In this document: in pieces, positions 46,759 to 55,841 of the stretch
Layout of the letters: each line of letters opens with the position of its first letter
Numbering within the stretch: the first letter of the stretch is position 1
Origin: CAVROT01 sp963722905
GTDB taxonomy: Bacteria; Pseudomonadota; Alphaproteobacteria; Rhodobacterales; Rhodobacteraceae
Length of the DNA: 64,000 nucleotides
Reading direction: 5' to 3'
Assembly: GCA_963722905.1 (NCBI GenBank)
Contig: CAVROT010000011.1
Coordinates: 124,001 to 188,000, forward strand
Position numbers and translations under genes: made by a program
Notes under the pieces: generated by a model
Seen by the model: only the letters and a program-made list of their open reading frames with translations
The model's database searches: none
What the model was told of the DNA's origin: nothing

Positions 46759-47328
46759 TTGTCCAATCGCCTTGCCAAGACAGTCGTGATGATCGGCATG
46801 ATGGGCGCCGGCAAGACCGCGGTGGGAACGGCGCTGGCCGCTATGCTGGGCGCCCCGTTCCTCGATTCGGACCATGAGATCGAAGAGGCCGCGCGACTTA
46901 GCATCCCCGAAATCTTCGACCGCGACGGGGAAGCCTTTTTTCGGGCGCGCGAGGCCGAAGTGATCGCGCGCCTGCTGGCCGGGACGCCCTGCGTGCTTTC
47001 GACGGGGGGCGGCGCGTGGCTGCAGCCGCACAACCGGGCGGAGATCGGGCGCGCGGCCGTGTCGGTCTGGCTGCGGGCCGATCAGTCCCTTCTGTGGACG
47101 CGCGTACGTCATCGCAACACCCGGCCGCTGCTGCGGACCCCCGATCCGCAGGGCACACTGGCGGCGATGTGCGTCGCCCGCGATCCGGTCTACGCGCTGG
47201 CGGACGTGACGGTCGAGACGCGGGCCGGCCTGTCCATCGACGCCACGGCGCGCCGGGTCCTTCATGCGCTGGACGCGCGCGGTTCCGCACCGCGGCATCC
47301 CGTGCCGATGGCGGAGCGGGGCGCGTGA
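46759..47328 (+). CDS. aroK: Shikimate kinase
   Basis: 189 residues from a TTG at 46759, which gives the usual N-terminus (SNRLAKTVVMIGMMGAGKT). An ATG at 46693 in the same frame would add 22 atypical residues. Walker A GMMGAGKT, the shikimate-binding DSDHEIE and the STGGGAWL loop, and the lid Arg in RNTRPLLR are present. It phosphorylates shikimate in the chorismate pathway. Its stop overlaps the aroB start. Confidence 0.92.
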   Translation: MSNRLAKTVVMIGMMGAGKTAVGTALAAMLGAPFLDSDHEIEEAARLSIPEIFDRDGEAFFRAREAEVIARLLAGTPCVLSTGGGAWLQPHNRAEIGRAAVSVWLRADQSLLWTRVRHRNTRPLLRTPDPQGTLAAMCVARDPVYALADVTVETRAGLSIDATARRVLHALDARGSAPRHPVPMAERGA

Positions 47329-48467
47329 GCGACGTGTGCACCGAAACCATCGACCTGGGGTCGCGGGCCTACGACGTGCATGTCGGCACCGGGCTGCTGG
47401 CGGGCGCCGCGGGATGGATCGCGCCGCTTCTGGCGCGGCCGCGTGTCGCAATCGTGACCGAAGAGACGGTTGCGGGCCATCACCTGGGGACGCTGCAATC
47501 GTCGCTGGACCGCCACGGCATCGCGCACGACACGCTGATCCTGCCGCCCGGCGAGGCCACGAAATGCTGGGCCGAGCTGGCGCGGACGGTCGAATGGCTG
47601 CTGGATGCACGGGTGGAAAGGCGCGACACGGTCGTGGCGCTGGGGGGCGGGGTGATCGGCGATCTCGCCGGTTTCGCGGCCGCGATCCTGAGGCGCGGCG
47701 TCCGGTACGTGCAGATGCCGACGTCGCTGCTGGCGCAGGTCGACAGCTCGGTCGGGGGCAAGACCGGGATCAACGCGCCGCAGGGCAAGAATCTGGTCGG
47801 CGCCTTCCATCAGCCCGCGATGGTCCTCGCCGACATCGGCGTCCTGGACACCCTGACGCGGCGCGACCTGCTGTCGGGCTATGGCGAGGTGATGAAGTAC
47901 GGCCTGCTGGGCGACGCGGCGTTCTGGTCCTGGCTGGAGGAGAACGGACAGGCCATCGCCGACGGCGACGCCGCGGCTCGAACCAACGCCGTCGTCCGTT
48001 CCGTCAGGATGAAGGCCGACATCGTCGCGCGGGACGAGACCGAGACGGGCGAGCGCATGCTGCTGAATCTCGGCCATACCTTCGGCCACGCGCTGGAAGC
48101 GGCGACCGGCTACGGAGACCGGCTGCTACATGGCGAGGGCGTGGCGATCGGCTGCGCGCTCGCGTTCGAGGCGTCGGCCCGGATGGGTCTGTGCAGCCAG
48201 GAGGATCCGGTCCGCGTCCGCGCGCACATGGCGGCCATGGGCATGGTTCGCGACTTGGCCGACATCCCCGGAGACCTGCCCGATGCCTACGGCCTTCTGG
48301 ACCTGATGGCGCAGGACAAGAAGGCAGTCGGCGGCCACATGCGCTACATCCTCGCCCGCGGAATCGGGCGCGGCTTCGTCGCCACCGACGTCAAGCCGCT
48401 GCTGATCCGGTCGGTTCTCAGCGACGCCCTGGCCGGGCGCGACCGAGCGCGCCACAGCCCCGTATAA
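47325..48467 (+). CDS. aroB: 3-dehydroquinate synthase
   Basis: 380 residues from a GTG overlapping aroK. It converts DAHP to 3-dehydroquinate with NAD+ and a divalent metal. The ALGGGVIGDLAGFAA nucleotide motif, PTSLLAQVDSSVGGKTGIN, and metal ligands in NLGHTFGHALE and LLHGEGVAIG are intact. With aroK it forms a two-gene shikimate operon. Confidence 0.95.
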   Translation: MSDVCTETIDLGSRAYDVHVGTGLLAGAAGWIAPLLARPRVAIVTEETVAGHHLGTLQSSLDRHGIAHDTLILPPGEATKCWAELARTVEWLLDARVERRDTVVALGGGVIGDLAGFAAAILRRGVRYVQMPTSLLAQVDSSVGGKTGINAPQGKNLVGAFHQPAMVLADIGVLDTLTRRDLLSGYGEVMKYGLLGDAAFWSWLEENGQAIADGDAAARTNAVVRSVRMKADIVARDETETGERMLLNLGHTFGHALEAATGYGDRLLHGEGVAIGCALAFEASARMGLCSQEDPVRVRAHMAAMGMVRDLADIPGDLPDAYGLLDLMAQDKKAVGGHMRYILARGIGRGFVATDVKPLLIRSVLSDALAGRDRARHSPV

Positions 48468-48548
48468 GGTAAGCCGGAATACGTGGACCCGCAGTTATCC
48501 AGTCCGGCCGGAACGCGATGCCGGCCTCCCGCGGCGGGGCGGGCCGGA

Positions 48549-49061
48549 TCAGAACGGGATCTCGTCGTCCATGTCGTTGCCGCCACCGTAGCCGTCGCGG
48601 TCGCGGTCCCCGCCCGACGTCGACCGACCCCGGCTGCGGCTGTCCTGATCGTAGTCATCAGGATCGTCCCGGCCGCTACCGCCGCCGCTGTCACCGCCGC
48701 CGCCATCGCCGCGGCCGCCCAGCAGCGTCATCTCTCCACGGAAGGGCCGCAGCACGACCTCCGTGGAGTACTTGTCCTGCCCGCTCTGGTCCTGCCACTT
48801 GCGGGTTTCGAGCTGCCCCTCGATGTAGACGTTGGAGCCCTTCTTCAGATACTGCTCGGCGATCCGCACGAGGTTTTCGTTGAAGATCGCGACGCGGTGC
48901 CACTCGGTCCGCTCGCGGTTCTCGCCCGAGTTCTTGTCCCGCCACCGCTCTGACGTGGCCAGCGACAGGTTGCACACCTTGCCGCCGTTGCCGAACGTCC
49001 GCACTTCGGGATCGCGCCCCAGATTGCCGATGAGGATGACCTTGTTGACCGATCCCGCCAT
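48549..49061 (-). CDS. ssb: Single-stranded DNA-binding protein
   Basis: 170 residues. OB fold from SVNKVILIGNLGRDPEVR to about residue 110 (KGSNVYIEGQLETRKWQDQ), then a Gly/Asp-rich flexible tail and the acidic tip DMDDEIPF that recruits partner proteins. The start at 49061 follows GAAGGA; upstream in-frame codons do not fit the family. Confidence 0.95.
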   Translation of the reverse strand: MAGSVNKVILIGNLGRDPEVRTFGNGGKVCNLSLATSERWRDKNSGENRERTEWHRVAIFNENLVRIAEQYLKKGSNVYIEGQLETRKWQDQSGQDKYSTEVVLRPFRGEMTLLGGRGDGGGGDSGGGSGRDDPDDYDQDSRSRGRSTSGGDRDRDGYGGGNDMDDEIPF

Positions 49062-49246
49062 GCGCTGTCCTTCTTCGATTCCGTCGCGTTGCCGGCGAAA
49101 GGTATACCGCACGTCCGGTGGCGGATAGGCCATTCGGCGATGCGGCGGATCGCGGTTCCGCCGGCACGGCGGCGTAGACGCGGGGATCGGGGGTGGATCG
49201 ACGGCGCGCATGCGCTATAGCTATCGACGAACGGACAGGGGGCGGC

Positions 49247-49840
49247 ATGGCGCGGCGGCTGGCGATCATCTTCACTATCGGTGCCCTGCTGTCGCCGGCA
49301 TGGGCGGCGGCGCAGCAGACCGCGCCGACATCCCAGTCCCGCCTCAAGCTCTTCAAGAACCAGACCAGCGTCCTCGATGGGCGCGCGGCGGCGCAGTACG
49401 CCAACTCGGTCCGCCTTCGCCCCGAGCGCAAGATCGCGTCGCCGGGCGGTCCGACCCGCAACTACGTCGGCGCCTACCGCGGCCCGTACCTCCAGATGGC
49501 GCGGGCCGCGGCCCGGCAGAACGGCATCCCCGAGGATCTGTTCCTGCGGCTGGTTCAGCAGGAGTCCGGATGGAACCCGTCGGCGGTGTCCCACAAGGGC
49601 GCGCTGGGGCTGGCGCAGCTCATGCCGGACACCGCGCGCCACCTGCGCGTCGATCCGTCCGACCCGCGCCAGAACCTCGACGGCGGCGCACGCTATCTCA
49701 GGCGCCAGTTCGAGAAGTTCCGTACATGGCCTCTTGCCCTGGCGGCCTACAACGCCGGTCCGGGGGCCGTCACACGCCACGGCGGCGTGCCGCCCTATCG
49801 AGAGACGATGAACTATGTGAAGGCGATCTGGGGCAGCTGA
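49247..49840 (+). CDS. Lytic transglycosylase (SLT domain), exported
   Basis: 197 residues. A signal peptide (MARRLAIIFTIGALLSPAWAAA) precedes the SLT domain: catalytic Glu in LVQQESGWNPSAVS, then GALGLAQLMPDTA, NLDGGARYLRRQF, and LALAAYNAGPGAV. It cleaves peptidoglycan glycan strands in the periplasm. It is divergent from ssb. Confidence 0.92.
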   Translation: MARRLAIIFTIGALLSPAWAAAQQTAPTSQSRLKLFKNQTSVLDGRAAAQYANSVRLRPERKIASPGGPTRNYVGAYRGPYLQMARAAARQNGIPEDLFLRLVQQESGWNPSAVSHKGALGLAQLMPDTARHLRVDPSDPRQNLDGGARYLRRQFEKFRTWPLALAAYNAGPGAVTRHGGVPPYRETMNYVKAIWGS

Positions 49841-49843
49841 CGC

Positions 49844-50705
49844 CTAGCTGGGGGCGTGCTCCTGTGCCTTGGCCCGCACTCTCCGGCCCAGCGTCTCGAT
49901 ATCGTCGCCCGCGACCTTGGGAATGATCCTGTACATCGCGTTGACGGCGCAGAAGAGGGCGAACATCAGCAGCCCGACGCAGATCCCGCCGACCAGGATG
50001 CGACCGTAGGGCTGACGCGAGAGCCAGCCGAACGCCTTGTCCAGGCCGCCTGCCGCTTCGGGGCTGTAGTATGTAGGCGGCATAGATGAAGAGGCCGCCG
50101 ATGATGGCGACGACGATGCCCTGCGCGGCCAGTCCCGCCTTCAGCGCGAAATTCCAGTTCTCGGTGAAGCGGTTGGCGCGCAAGCTGTCGAGGTACTCTT
50201 CCTTCACGGCCTTCTTGAGGTAGTAGCCCCCTGCGCCCAGCGTGATCAGCCCGCCCAGCCCGACGATCCAGCGCCCGCCGGGAAGCTCCATCACCCATCG
50301 AACCGCCTTGCCGATGGACGACCCGCCGCCGTCGGACCCGCCGCCCGACGAGAAGAGCAGCGTCAGAGCGAGGATGCCGATCGCCATGTGGATCAGCCCG
50401 GTGACGATCATGCCCGTCCGTGCGACCGCCCCTTCGCCGTCCGTGCCGTAGTCCTCGAGGTCCCAAGTCGCGTCGATAAGCCGCCAGATGGCGTAGGACA
50501 GCATGCCGGCGAAGACAAGGAACAGGACCAGTCCGCCCCAGGTGGTCGATTCCAGCGATTCGAGTGCGGCCGACGTGCCCTGCGCCTCGCCCCCCTTCGA
50601 GATGGCGTAGAGCGAGAAGCCCGCCACCACGACATAGACGAGCGCGCGGCCAGCGTAGCCGGCGCGCATGATAGGGATGGACCAGGACAGATCGGTATCG
50701 GACAC
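49844..50705 (-). pseudogene. DUF1206 membrane protein, one frameshift
   Basis: From a GTG at 50705 (GGAG 9 bases upstream) the frame encodes paired membrane segments with the DUF1206 pattern (MRAGYAGRALVYVVVAGFSLYAI; TGLIHMAIGILALTLLF). At about 50071-50080, inside GLFIYAAY, the frame slips by one base; the true C-terminus (YSPEAAGGLDKAFGWLSRQP ... MYRIIPKVAG) runs in the next frame to 49844. Joined length is about 286. DUF1206 function is unknown. The slip could be an error. Confidence 0.8.
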
Positions 50706-50832
50706 GGGGCGGTCTCCAGTGGTGAATGACACCCAAGCCCCGGGGCGACGCACGGGTTCCGCCCGTCGACCCCGATTCCGGTTTGGCGCCGGATCCGGCG
50801 GGCGCGTCAACGCCAGCCCGGCCGCGCCGTCG

Positions 50833-52941
50833 CTATTCGGCGGCGATCTGGATCACGGGCTCCATCGACGCGAACTCGTCGGCCGAAAGGTGACACTTCA
50901 CCTCGTGGCCGGTGTCCATCCGCACCATGGGCGGCACCTGCGTCTCGCACAGGTTGCCCGGCACGCGGGACTTCCAGCCGCAGCGCGTCTGAAAGGGGCA
51001 GCCCGGCGGCGGGTTCATGGCCGAGGGAATGTCGCCCTCAAGCACGATGTGCTTCTTCTTCACCCGCGTGTCTGCGATGGGCACGGCCGACAGAAGCGCC
51101 TCGGTATAGGGATGGTAGGGCGGCGCGAAGACCTGATCGGTGCTTCCGATCTCGACCACGTGGCCCAGGTACATGACCATCACCCGGTCGGCGAGGTAGC
51201 GCACGATGCTGAGGTCGTGGCTTATGAAGAGCAGCGTCGTCTTCTCCTCGCGCTGGATCTCCATCAGCAGGTCCGTCACCGCGGCCTGCACACTCACGTC
51301 CAGCGCCGACACCGGCTCGTCCGCGACGACGATGCGCGCGCCCCCGGCGAAGGCGCGTGCGATACCGACGCGCTGCTTCTGCCCGCCCGAGAGCTGGCGC
51401 GGCATGCGGTCGGCGAAGGCGCGCGGCAACTTGACCAGATCCAGCAGCTTCAGCATCCGGTCGCGCCGGTCGGATTCGCTATTGCCGATCTTGAATATCT
51501 CAAGGGCGCGAATGATTTGTCTGCCGACGCTCATGGAGGGGTTGAGAGTGTCGAAGGGGTTCTGGAACACCATCTGGATGTTCGATACGGTGCTCGTGTC
51601 GCGCGCCTCTATGGGGATGTCGCCGATGGACTGGTTGTCCAGCAGGATCTGACCGTCGGTCGCCGTCTCAAGCCCCATCAGCACCTTGGCGAAGGTCGAC
51701 TTGCCGCAGCCCGACTCGCCCACGATGGCAAGCGTCTCGGATTCGCGCGCCTCGAAGCTGAGGGTTTCGTTGGCCTTCACCACCTTCTTGCCGCCACCGC
51801 CGAAGAGGGACGAGGCCGCGACCTCGTAATATTTCTTGAGATTGTCCATCTTCAGCACGACGTTGCCCGGCGTGGCCTTCTCCTTGCCGGCGCCGCCCAG
51901 CGGGATCATCGACCAGTCGATCTCGTCGAACTTCACGCAGCGCGATCCGTGCCGGTCGTCTCCCGGGACCTCCCGCATCGGGATCTCGCCCGCATCGCAG
52001 CGACCGGCCTCGAAATAGTCGCAGCGCGGGCCGAAGTTGCAGCCGGGCGGACGTTCGTGGGGCAGGGGAAAATTACCGGGGATCGCGACCAGCGGCTTGG
52101 CGTTCTTGTCGGCGCCCGGCAGCGGGATCGACCGGAACAGGGCCTGCGTATAAGGGTGCTGCATCTTGTCGAAGACGTCCTCGATGCTTCCCGTCTCCAC
52201 AGCCTCGCCGGAATACATCACGCAGATCCGGTCGCAGGTCTCCAGCACCAGACCCAGGTTGTGGCTGATGAACAGCATCGAGGTGCCGTACTTGGTACCC
52301 AGCTCCTTCACCAGCTGCACCACCGCCGCCTCGACCGTCACGTCCAGCGCGGTGGTCGGCTCGTCGAGGATCAGGAGCGACGGGTTCGCCATCAGCGCCA
52401 TGGCAATGACGATGCGCTGCTGCTGGCCGCCGGACAACTGGTGGGGATAGCTCTTGAGGATGCGCTCGGGGTCCGGCAGCTTGACGTCCGTCACCACCTC
52501 CAGGGCCCGCGCGCGCGCCTCCTTCTCGCCCAGCCCCTCGTGGATCATCGGAACTTCCATGAGCTGACGGTCGATCTTCATCGCGGGGTTCAACGAGGCC
52601 ATCGGCTCCTGATAGATCATCGCGATCTGGCTGCCGCGGATGTCGCGCAGTTCCTTCGGGCTCATCTCGTTCAGGTCGCGACCCTTGAACTTGATGCTGC
52701 CGCCGACGATGCGCCCGTTGACGCCAAGATCCTGCATCACCCCGAGGGCGACGGTGGACTTGCCGCAACCGCTTTCGCCGACCAGCCCCATCGCCTCGCC
52801 TGGCTTGACCGTGCAGGAAAAGTCCATGACGGCCGGAATCTCGCGCAGCCGCGTGAAGAACGAGATCGACAGCCGGTCGATCTCGAGGATGGGCCCGTCA
52901 TAGGTGCTGTCGGCGGTCTGTTTCTTCATTTCTATCCCCAT
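50833..52941 (-). CDS. Oligopeptide ABC transporter, fused double ATP-binding protein (DppD-DppF type)
   Basis: 702 residues with two complete nucleotide-binding domains. Each has Walker A GESGCGKST (near residues 55 and 420), a signature (QLSGGQQQR, QLSGGQKQR) and Walker B (LLILDEPTTALD, IVVADEPVSALD). Each is followed by the oligopeptide-family Cys-rich tail (PPGCNFGPRCDYFEAGRC; PPPGCPFQTRCGWK). It powers peptide import by the permeases encoded upstream and is the last gene of the operon. Confidence 0.93.
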   Translation of the reverse strand: MGIEMKKQTADSTYDGPILEIDRLSISFFTRLREIPAVMDFSCTVKPGEAMGLVGESGCGKSTVALGVMQDLGVNGRIVGGSIKFKGRDLNEMSPKELRDIRGSQIAMIYQEPMASLNPAMKIDRQLMEVPMIHEGLGEKEARARALEVVTDVKLPDPERILKSYPHQLSGGQQQRIVIAMALMANPSLLILDEPTTALDVTVEAAVVQLVKELGTKYGTSMLFISHNLGLVLETCDRICVMYSGEAVETGSIEDVFDKMQHPYTQALFRSIPLPGADKNAKPLVAIPGNFPLPHERPPGCNFGPRCDYFEAGRCDAGEIPMREVPGDDRHGSRCVKFDEIDWSMIPLGGAGKEKATPGNVVLKMDNLKKYYEVAASSLFGGGGKKVVKANETLSFEARESETLAIVGESGCGKSTFAKVLMGLETATDGQILLDNQSIGDIPIEARDTSTVSNIQMVFQNPFDTLNPSMSVGRQIIRALEIFKIGNSESDRRDRMLKLLDLVKLPRAFADRMPRQLSGGQKQRVGIARAFAGGARIVVADEPVSALDVSVQAAVTDLLMEIQREEKTTLLFISHDLSIVRYLADRVMVMYLGHVVEIGSTDQVFAPPYHPYTEALLSAVPIADTRVKKKHIVLEGDIPSAMNPPPGCPFQTRCGWKSRVPGNLCETQVPPMVRMDTGHEVKCHLSADEFASMEPVIQIAAE

Positions 52942-53028
52942 CTCCGGCAGGGTGATGATGCGTGCCGGTCATCGACAGTCCGGTCAGCCGCCGCGCCCCT
53001 TCATCCTGTCGGAAATACTCCGGGGGGT

Positions 53029-53048
53029 CCGGGGGGCTGGCCCCCCGG
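53029..53048. terminator. Perfect GC hairpin between permease and ATPase genes
   Basis: CCGGGGGGCTGGCCCCCCGG: an 8-bp stem with a 4-base loop, in the 124-base gap between the second permease and the ATPase gene. There is no T-tract, so it more likely stalls exonucleases or partially attenuates. Similar GGGGGGCTGGCCCCCC hairpins are common in Rhodobacterales intergenic DNA. Confidence 0.55.
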
Positions 53049-53065
53049 GTAGCGGGACGCAATCG

Positions 53066-54520
53066 TCAGTCCTTCAGGCTTTCCTCGCGCAGGCCGTCGG
53101 CGAGGAGGTTCAGCCCCAGCACGAGGCTCAGTAGCGCGAATGCGGGCGGAAGGGCCGGATGCAGGTAGATCGACAATAGCTTGCGCCCCTCGTTTATGGT
53201 CGACCCCCAGTCCGGGCTCTCGGGCGGCAGGCCCAGCCCGAAGAAGCCCAGCGTACCCAACAGGATCGTCGTGTACCCGACCCGCAGGCAGAAATCGACG
53301 ATCAGCGGTCCGCGCGCGTTGGGCAGGATCTCCCACAGCATGATGTACCACGGCCCCTCTCCGCGGGTCTGGGCGGCGGCGACATAGTCGCGCGTCTTGA
53401 TGTCCATGGCGAGGCCCCGGACGATCCGGAACACGGTGGGCGAGTTCACGAACACGACCGACACGAACACCACGAGTATCCCGCCAGGGATGTCGAAGAG
53501 GTCAAGCACACGCGGCAGCACGTCGATCTTCGTCCCGCCCGCGCTTACGAGGCTCAGGTAGAGCCAGCCCATGATTCCGAGGACGATCACGAGGATCGGC
53601 AGGCGCAGCTTAGGCTGCGTGTGGTAGCGAGAGTTCAGCAGGATGCACATGAAGACCAGCGGAAAGATGAACATCACCCCCGCCATGTAGTTCGGTATGC
53701 CGGTCGCGACGATCTCGGGCGTCACCAGCAGGTAGAAGAGCAGGATCACCGGGAAGGCCAGGATCAGGTTGGCGAGGAACGACAGGAACGTGTCCAGCTT
53801 GCCGCCGAAATAGGCTGCGGGAAGCCCCAGAGTGATGCCCACCATGAAGGCGAAGAGCGTGGCCAGCGGCGCGATCTGCACCACCACCCACGCGCCGTCG
53901 ATCATCCGGCTGAAGACGTCGCGCCCCAGGTTGTCGCCGCCCAGCAGGTAGAACGGGTACGCGTCCTCGGCGGCGGTCCCGATCATCTTGGTATAGGGTG
54001 TGCCGGGTATCTCGTTCTTCATCGCGCCGGACTGGGCCAGCGAATCGTGCGTCACGATCAGGTCGAAGGTTCCCAGGACCGCGGCGAAGACCCAGAACAT
54101 CACAAGCGCGAACCCGACCATGCCGATGCTCGAATCGAACAGCTTTCCATAAAGCCCCAGCCGCCGCTTCAGGGCGATCGACACCGCAAACGTCACAATC
54201 AGTGCGATCCAGACGGGCAGGAGCCTCTGGGACACGCCGCCGATGATGCCGCCGCCCAGACCCAGGAATATGCCCCCGACGATCATCGCGATCACGACCG
54301 CGATAGCGGCCAAAAGCGCCCACTGCGTCGCCGTATCCAACATTTCCAGCGGGCCGCGCGCGACGCTGATCGTCCCGTCCGCATTCGAATGCGTGGCCCC
54401 CGCCGACAGGAACGGCGACGCCACCAGCCGCAGCACGACCGCAAGCCCGAACACCGCGAGCGCCACCCACAGCGCCGGCACGAGGGGCGCCAGCGCGCCT
54501 GTCCAAGTCAACTGTTCCAT
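53066..54520 (-). CDS. Oligopeptide ABC transporter permease (DppC type, long form)
   Basis: 484 residues, longer than the usual 280-300, because the N-terminal 190 residues add extra membrane segments before GGDNLGRDVFSRMIDGAW, where the standard DppC core begins. The EAA loop (DYVAAAQTRGEGPWYIMLWEILPNA) and GTLGFFGLGLPPESPDWGSTI are intact. AAAGGAG lies just before the ATG. It works with the DppB-type permease upstream. Confidence 0.9.
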   Translation of the reverse strand: MEQLTWTGALAPLVPALWVALAVFGLAVVLRLVASPFLSAGATHSNADGTISVARGPLEMLDTATQWALLAAIAVVIAMIVGGIFLGLGGGIIGGVSQRLLPVWIALIVTFAVSIALKRRLGLYGKLFDSSIGMVGFALVMFWVFAAVLGTFDLIVTHDSLAQSGAMKNEIPGTPYTKMIGTAAEDAYPFYLLGGDNLGRDVFSRMIDGAWVVVQIAPLATLFAFMVGITLGLPAAYFGGKLDTFLSFLANLILAFPVILLFYLLVTPEIVATGIPNYMAGVMFIFPLVFMCILLNSRYHTQPKLRLPILVIVLGIMGWLYLSLVSAGGTKIDVLPRVLDLFDIPGGILVVFVSVVFVNSPTVFRIVRGLAMDIKTRDYVAAAQTRGEGPWYIMLWEILPNARGPLIVDFCLRVGYTTILLGTLGFFGLGLPPESPDWGSTINEGRKLLSIYLHPALPPAFALLSLVLGLNLLADGLREESLKD

Positions 54521-54647
54521 GGGGACACTCCTTTCGCCAACGCCGCGCAGTTGCCGCACCGGGGACAGGCGGACGTAGGGACGGCACATCGGCCTGCGGA
54601 ACCGGACGTCACGCGGCGACGGATGGGAAAATCGCGGAGGAGGGCGC

Positions 54648-55697
54648 TCATGCGACCGAAATCCGCGGATTGAGGTAGACGTAGCCGATGTCCGAGATCA
54701 GCTGCGTTACCAGCACGACGATGACCGACACGATCGATACGCCAAGCAGGAGTTCGACATCGTTGTTGCTGGCCGCCTGGACCAGCGTCCAGCCGAAGCC
54801 CTTGTAGTTGAACAATGTCTCGACGATCACGACGCCGTTCAGCAACCAGGGAAACTGAAGCATGATGACGGTGAAGGGCGCGATCAGGGCGTTCCGCAGC
54901 GCGTGCTTGACGACGACGTTGGGGAACGACACGCCCTTCAGCCGCGCGGTGCGGATGTATTGGGCCGTCATGACCTCGGCCATGCTCGCCCGCGTCATCC
55001 GTGCGATGTAGCCCATCCCGTAGAGCGCGATGGTGAGGACCGGCAGGAAGAAGTTTTCGAAATTGGCGTCCTCCACCGCGCTGGTCGCCGTTCCCTTGAA
55101 CCATTTCAGCCCGACCGCCGATGACGCGAAGACTGCGATCAGGATGACGCCGGACACGTATTCCGGCGTCGCCGTCGACACGATGGACACGGTCGACAGC
55201 GACCGGTCGGTCCGCGACCCCTCGCGCATGCCCGCCAGCACGCCGATGATCAGCGCCGAGGGCACCATCAGGACCATGACCCAGAACATCAGTTTGCCCG
55301 TCAGGGCCAGCCGGGTCGCGACGATCGTACTCACGTCGTCGCGCAGCACCGTCGAATAGCCCCAGTCGCCCTGAAGCACGCCGCAGAAGCTCGGCGCGTC
55401 GGCCGGAACCTCGGGGGCCACGCCGAAGCAGCGGCCGCGCACCGTTCCGTCGGGCAGATCGATGACGAAGCCCGGCATGGCGCCCAGCCACTGGCCGTAC
55501 TTCACGGGGATCGGTTGGGCGTAGCCGTGGTTGACCAGCCAGCTGTCCACCTCCTCCTGCGTCATGCGGGCGTTGCCCTGGGTCTTGGCGATCTTCTTCA
55601 GGTTGGGCTGAAGGTTCGTGAGGACGAACACGATGAAGGTCAGGCACAGCGCTGTGAGGATCATCACGCCCAGGCGGCGCAGTATGAATAGGCCCAT
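54648..55697 (-). CDS. Oligopeptide ABC transporter permease (DppB type)
   Basis: 349 residues. The N-terminal MGLFILRRLGVMILTALCLTF segment, a long periplasmic loop containing LQGDWGYSTVLRDDV, and the EAA loop (QYIRTARLKGVSFPNVVVKHALRNA) are typical. The C-terminus ends YVYLNPRISVA. Second gene of the operon, 144 bases after the binding-protein gene. Confidence 0.93.
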   Translation of the reverse strand: MGLFILRRLGVMILTALCLTFIVFVLTNLQPNLKKIAKTQGNARMTQEEVDSWLVNHGYAQPIPVKYGQWLGAMPGFVIDLPDGTVRGRCFGVAPEVPADAPSFCGVLQGDWGYSTVLRDDVSTIVATRLALTGKLMFWVMVLMVPSALIIGVLAGMREGSRTDRSLSTVSIVSTATPEYVSGVILIAVFASSAVGLKWFKGTATSAVEDANFENFFLPVLTIALYGMGYIARMTRASMAEVMTAQYIRTARLKGVSFPNVVVKHALRNALIAPFTVIMLQFPWLLNGVVIVETLFNYKGFGWTLVQAASNNDVELLLGVSIVSVIVVLVTQLISDIGYVYLNPRISVA

Positions 55698-55792
55698 TGT
55701 CGCCCCTGTTCTGGACGGCGCATCCCGTCGGCCTTTCCGGCCCTCGGTGCCCGGTCAGGTCCGGGGCGGCGCTGTCGGTATCGGTGTCGTTG

Positions 55793-55823
55793 CCCCCGGG
55801 CCGCGACCGCCGCGGCCCGGGGG
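55793..55823. promoter_or_regulatory. Stable hairpin after the binding-protein gene
   Basis: A perfect 13-bp stem CCCCCGGGCCGCG / CGCGGCCCGGGGG with a 5-base loop lies 19 bases after the binding-protein stop and before the permease start. Such hairpins usually protect or terminate most binding-protein transcripts, giving more binding protein than permease. Confidence 0.6.
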
Positions 55824-55841
55824 GAAGGGTATCGCCAGCGA

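Noticed and set aside
48518..48883. A plus-strand gene opposite ssb
   Set aside because: Arg/Pro-rich shadow of the Gly/Asp-rich ssb tail.
50668..53052. A 794-codon plus-strand open frame
   Set aside because: It lies antisense to the double ATP-binding protein, whose motifs are perfect; the His/Val/Gly-rich text is a compositional shadow.
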